9,128 bases of DNA from an uncultured Mycoplasmataceae bacterium (GTDB taxonomy: Bacteria; Bacillota_I; Bacilli_A; Mycoplasmatales; Mycoplasmoidaceae), in contig ONDN01000038.1 in the NCBI GenBank assembly GCA_900316595.1, forward strand, positions 1-9,128, in the 5' to 3' direction. The translations under genes were made by a program, and so were the position numbers. The notes under the pieces are model-generated. The model had not been told where the DNA came from. It ran no database searches and saw only the letters and a list, made by a program, of their open reading frames with translations. Numbering within the stretch: position 1 is the stretch's first letter; each line of letters opens with the position of its first letter. Positions 7,495-9,128 of this stretch are shown here, piece by piece.

Positions 7495-9126
7495 TTAGAA
7501 TCCTTTTACATTACCTTTATGCTTTTTAATAATATCAACAATTTGATTAATAAATTTATCAATTTTATCTTTTGTTAGTGTTTCATTATTGTTGATTACT
7601 AGATGAATAGTGTATGCAATAACCGAAGTATTTTCTTGCTTATAAGCTGAGATGTATTTATAATTAGAAACAAAATTTAAAGATTTAATATCAGTGTTAA
7701 TTTTTTTAACATCTGTATTTTTATCAGCCAAATAAGTAATGTCTTTTAAAACAGGTAAAGTTGTAAATAATGGTTTAATTTTTAAGTCTCCATGAGGATT
7801 ATCTACCATTAAAGGCTGAATATTTAAAACTAAAGCATACAATTCTTGGTTAATCTTATATTTCATTAAATCTTTTTGGTTTAAACATCCTAGGTATCCA
7901 ATTACTTTATCTTTATGTTTAACCACTAAACAATCATGTTGAGAGAAGCAAGAATTTGTTGCATTTTCTACAACAAGTTTAGTATTAAAAAATGTTTGAA
8001 TTTGATTTAAGATAGATTTAAGCCCGAATGTGTTTAGATTAATAGTTGAATTATTAATTGGATCAATTATGTATTTTGAAGAAGATATACATGTTAAATT
8101 TCATTCATTTTTTTCGTTATAAATTTTTTGTAATTCAAATATAGGATACAAATCATTTTTTCTATTTAAATTGTATTCAATTACTTTAATCATATTATCA
8201 AGTAATGATAATTTCATAAAACGATGCTCATTATTTGAACATGGGTGTAATTCATGTATTGGTTTAGTGTTAAATACATTTCATTTTTTAATAGACTCAT
8301 CACTTACTAAGTTGTAAGTTTTAGTCTCAATAAAGAAATTTTCAATCATAATTTGCCTTAAATTATTTAGGTAATAGTATTCATCTTTATTGTTGTATGA
8401 AACATCTATGGTAGTTTCAATAGGTTGAATAGTAATTGCATCAATTGATAATTTTTTAATTACCTCTTCAAATAAATCATATTGGTTTGTTAAATCCTTA
8501 CGATATCCTGGCACAATAGCAGAATTAGCTAATACTTTGAATCCTAAAGATTTTAGTGTTGATTTAAATTTCTTTGCATCAATTGGTTTTATAAACTCTA
8601 TGCATTCTTTTAGATTAAATGCAATTTCTTTCGTGTCTTCAATTCTATCACATTTATTAGTTATAGACACAGTTTTAAACTTCTTTTCAATAAGATTAAT
8701 AAATAAATTTATTTGAAACAATGATACTGGTCTAGTTGTGAATTTTGATGTTTGTGTATTAATGTTGTGAGCAATTGCACTATTGCGAGGCAGCCAATGA
8801 GATAAGTTACTAATGTATAGACCAATTGATTTAGTATTAAGATCAAGTGCATATTTATCATCAACACAAACACCCTCGATAGCTATTGTTTCGTTTTTTT
8901 GGTTTGTCAAAACAACATCAGATGAAGTTAAACTGTATACTTTTTTGTTATAAGTAATTTTTGCATTGCTATTAGCACACTTTTCAATAATTCCATCAGT
9001 TAGTTTATTAGCATCAAAAATTAAAGGAGCTACACCTGTTAGATATGTGATATATGTAATTAGATCAATAATTTCATTCTCACATTTACATCCATTGTTA
9101 ATTAATATTCTCTTTAATTTTCAAGA
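7495..9126 (-). CDS. pheT: Phenylalanyl-tRNA synthetase beta subunit, N-terminus outside window
   Basis: PheT pairs with PheS to charge tRNA(Phe). The visible 543 residues are the C-terminal two thirds of an approximately 800-residue protein, entering from the right edge. UGA at 9121-9123, 8281-8283 and 8101-8103 is Trp; the frame is otherwise unbroken. In order: a B3/B4 domain (LTGVAPLIFDANKL, then AIEGVCVDD); a B5 DNA/RNA-binding fold (IDAKKFKSTLKSLGFKV and IVPGYRKDLTNQYDLFEEVI); the catalytic-like class II fold (HRFMKLSLLDNMIKVIEYNL and LYPIFELQKIY, IGYLGCLNQ); and the C-terminal FDX-ACB anticodon-binding domain (KPLFTTLPVLKDITYL to the end, with ERTLTDE-like NNNETLTKDKID). The editing domain lacks the usual GGE and RFERG motifs. 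It is followed after 1 nt by the dCMP deaminase gene. Sequence is very AT-rich and divergent, but the domain order is clear. Confidence 0.93.
7501..7505 (-). promoter_or_regulatory. Ribosome-binding site of the dCMP deaminase gene
   Basis: The minus strand reads AAGGA 7 nt before the ATG at 7493, inside the last codons of pheT. It decides the start in favour of 7493 over the internal ATG at 7454. Confidence 0.75.
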
Positions 9127-9128
9127 AC

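Overview
The window is very AT-rich and reads correctly only if UGA is translated as tryptophan (genetic code 4). Thirteen in-frame UGA codons fall inside nine genes, and UGG is also used for tryptophan. With a dnaA-dnaN neighbourhood, this points to a mollicute of the Mycoplasma/Ureaplasma/Spiroplasma type. Species cannot be assigned from the sequence. A class III (oxygen-sensitive) ribonucleotide reductase system suggests an anaerobic or microaerophilic host-associated lifestyle.

Left half, plus strand: the C-terminal two thirds of dnaA (open at the left edge), then dnaN, ychF and tdk. dnaN and ychF are 6 nt apart, and the tdk ribosome-binding site directly follows the ychF stop. A hairpin at about 3961-3987 lies just after tdk and can act as a terminator in both directions, separating tdk from a converging minus-strand gene set.

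Right half, minus strand, in transcription order from the right edge: pheT (N-terminus outside the window), a dCMP deaminase gene, nrdD (catalytic body), nrdG (activase), an 80-residue two-helix membrane protein, and a 68-residue zinc/glycyl-radical protein. Spacings are 1, 9, 9, 47 and 9 nt, so this looks like one operon, perhaps with an internal promoter before the membrane-protein gene.

The most striking point is that the anaerobic ribonucleotide reductase is split. The 653-residue NrdD ends just after the first CxxC of the expected C-terminal zinc ribbon and has no glycyl-radical motif. The second CxxC and the radical motif RITGY are on the separate 68-residue protein, with nrdG and the membrane-protein gene lying between the two pieces in colinear order. 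NrdD, its radical subunit and NrdG would make dNTPs anaerobically; dCMP deaminase supplies dUMP for dTMP synthesis and thymidine kinase salvages thymidine. The window therefore combines replication initiation (DnaA, DnaN), precursor supply and a translation enzyme (PheT) whose editing domain looks degenerate.

No stretch longer than about 60 bases lacks a gene. No tRNA or rRNA gene, CRISPR array, insertion sequence or clear replication origin was seen.
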